Below are positions 63,770-64,000 of a stretch of DNA of 64,000 nt, one piece after another. This DNA is from Mariprofundus sp. (GTDB lineage Bacteria; Pseudomonadota; Zetaproteobacteria; Mariprofundales; Mariprofundaceae): contig JAJFLH010000039.1 of NCBI GenBank assembly GCA_021772775.1, positions 62,001 to 126,000 of the forward strand. Direction: 5' to 3'. The stretch's first letter is position 1. Each line of letters begins with the position of its first letter. Both the position numbers and the translations under genes were made by a program. The notes below the pieces were generated by a model. That model was not told the DNA's origin. It saw only the letters and a program-made list of their open reading frames with translations, and searched no databases.

Positions 63770-63896
63770 AATCATTCACTCACACCTAACCGAAACTCAC
63801 TAATGTTTGTCCTGTCCGGAGCGGCAACCCTCCCCCCCTCCCTCGTTTCTCCGGACAAAGTTTCACAAAAGGGCCCCTCACCGGGGGCCCTTTTTT
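63770..63896 (+). ncRNA. Candidate small RNA with C-rich hairpin loop
   Basis: A 9-bp stem (TGTCCGGAG/CTCCGGACA) encloses a loop of about 28 bases containing CCCTCCCCCCCTCCC, and is followed at once by a strong terminator. TATACT at 63758-63763 could be its -10 box, giving about 127 nucleotides. C-rich loops of this kind pair with Shine-Dalgarno sequences in known small RNAs. The alternative is a leader or attenuator of a gene starting near 63908. Confidence 0.45.
63867..63896 (+). terminator. Strong rho-independent terminator
   Basis: Stem AGGGCCCC/GGGGCCCT around a short loop, followed by TTTTTT on the plus strand. The minus strand also has a T run, so it could act in both directions. Confidence 0.88.
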
Positions 63897-64000
63897 CGTT
63901 ATTAGAGATGATCCGCTTGAGAAACCCTTTTTCGGGCGCCAACCGCGCCATTTCTGTACCATCATCAAAAATGAGTCTTGAAAGAAACATCTATGCACCC

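Noticed and set aside
63908-64000. Plus frame reaching the window end, and a minus frame crossing the terminator
   Set aside because: Neither has a ribosome-binding site or recognisable sequence in the part visible. The coding strand cannot be decided without more sequence.

Overview
The window looks like chromosome of a Gram-negative proteobacterium. Supporting signs are lipoproteins with lipoboxes, a murein-recycling ligase (mpl), a sigma-54/PTS-Ntr operon and the ordered tig-clpP-clpX-lon-hup block. Gene content and order (HPr kinase beside rpoN and ptsN, many multi-PAS hybrid kinases, polyphosphate kinase 2, a PhnD-like binding protein) would suit a marine or iron-oxidising lineage such as the Zetaproteobacteria. 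That placement is inference and needs a phylogeny. No prophage, intact insertion sequence or CRISPR array was seen.

Layout. Positions 1-3700 hold the end of an unknown gene, then a hybrid histidine kinase and a PhnD-like periplasmic protein on the minus strand. bioB follows with a probable BirA operator. Positions 5060-11815 (minus) form one tight operon: rpoN, hpf, ptsN, hprK, rapZ, a mannose-type EIIA, ptsH, ptsI. It is a complete regulatory phosphorelay with no sugar permease. Then come grxD/bolA, a tRNA with anticodon CAU, the helicase rhlB, a membrane protein, and a secreted protein with a long Ser/Asp/Lys/Glu repeat. Positions 16.2-26.5 kb (plus) carry ppk2, a fatty-acid desaturase, two small envelope genes, an ElyC-like protein, sucA-sucB, oligopeptidase A and a small parvulin. 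Positions 26.5-34.8 kb (minus) carry a 1419-residue CBS/PAS kinase, a PilZ-like protein, a glycosyltransferase, a YdjM-like protein, an EF-hand protein and an O-methyltransferase.

Positions 35.0-54.6 kb are a housekeeping block on the minus strand. In the order transcribed it runs: mpl; fbp and a type-4 uracil-DNA glycosylase; nadC, birA, coaX, a zinc peptidase with a helical repeat and an NTF2-like protein; ferredoxin, gmk, rpoZ, spoT, ridA; tRNA-Leu; tig, clpP, clpX, lon, hup; tRNA-Val and tRNA-Asp. Each tRNA and hup has its own clear terminator. Together these genes cover protein quality control, stringent response and cofactor synthesis (biotin regulation, CoA, NAD).

Positions 54.7-64 kb are more mixed: a voltage-gated-type potassium channel with a zinc ribbon, an esterase, a hybrid kinase broken by a frameshift at a run of eight G, tRNA-Ser, SRP RNA, a small operon ending in a DUF3106 protein, a decayed RHH/MazF toxin-antitoxin pair with an in-frame TAA in each gene, an AIM24-family protein, gene remnants and a candidate small RNA.

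The best leads are: the secreted repeat protein whose repeat splits a CH/HGD motif (15.2-15.9 kb); SucB without its E3-binding domain; the probable BirA operator on bioB; the homopolymer frameshift in the kinase at 56.65 kb; the doubly interrupted toxin-antitoxin pair; the long hairpin after tRNA-Ser; and the C-rich-loop RNA candidate at 63.8 kb.
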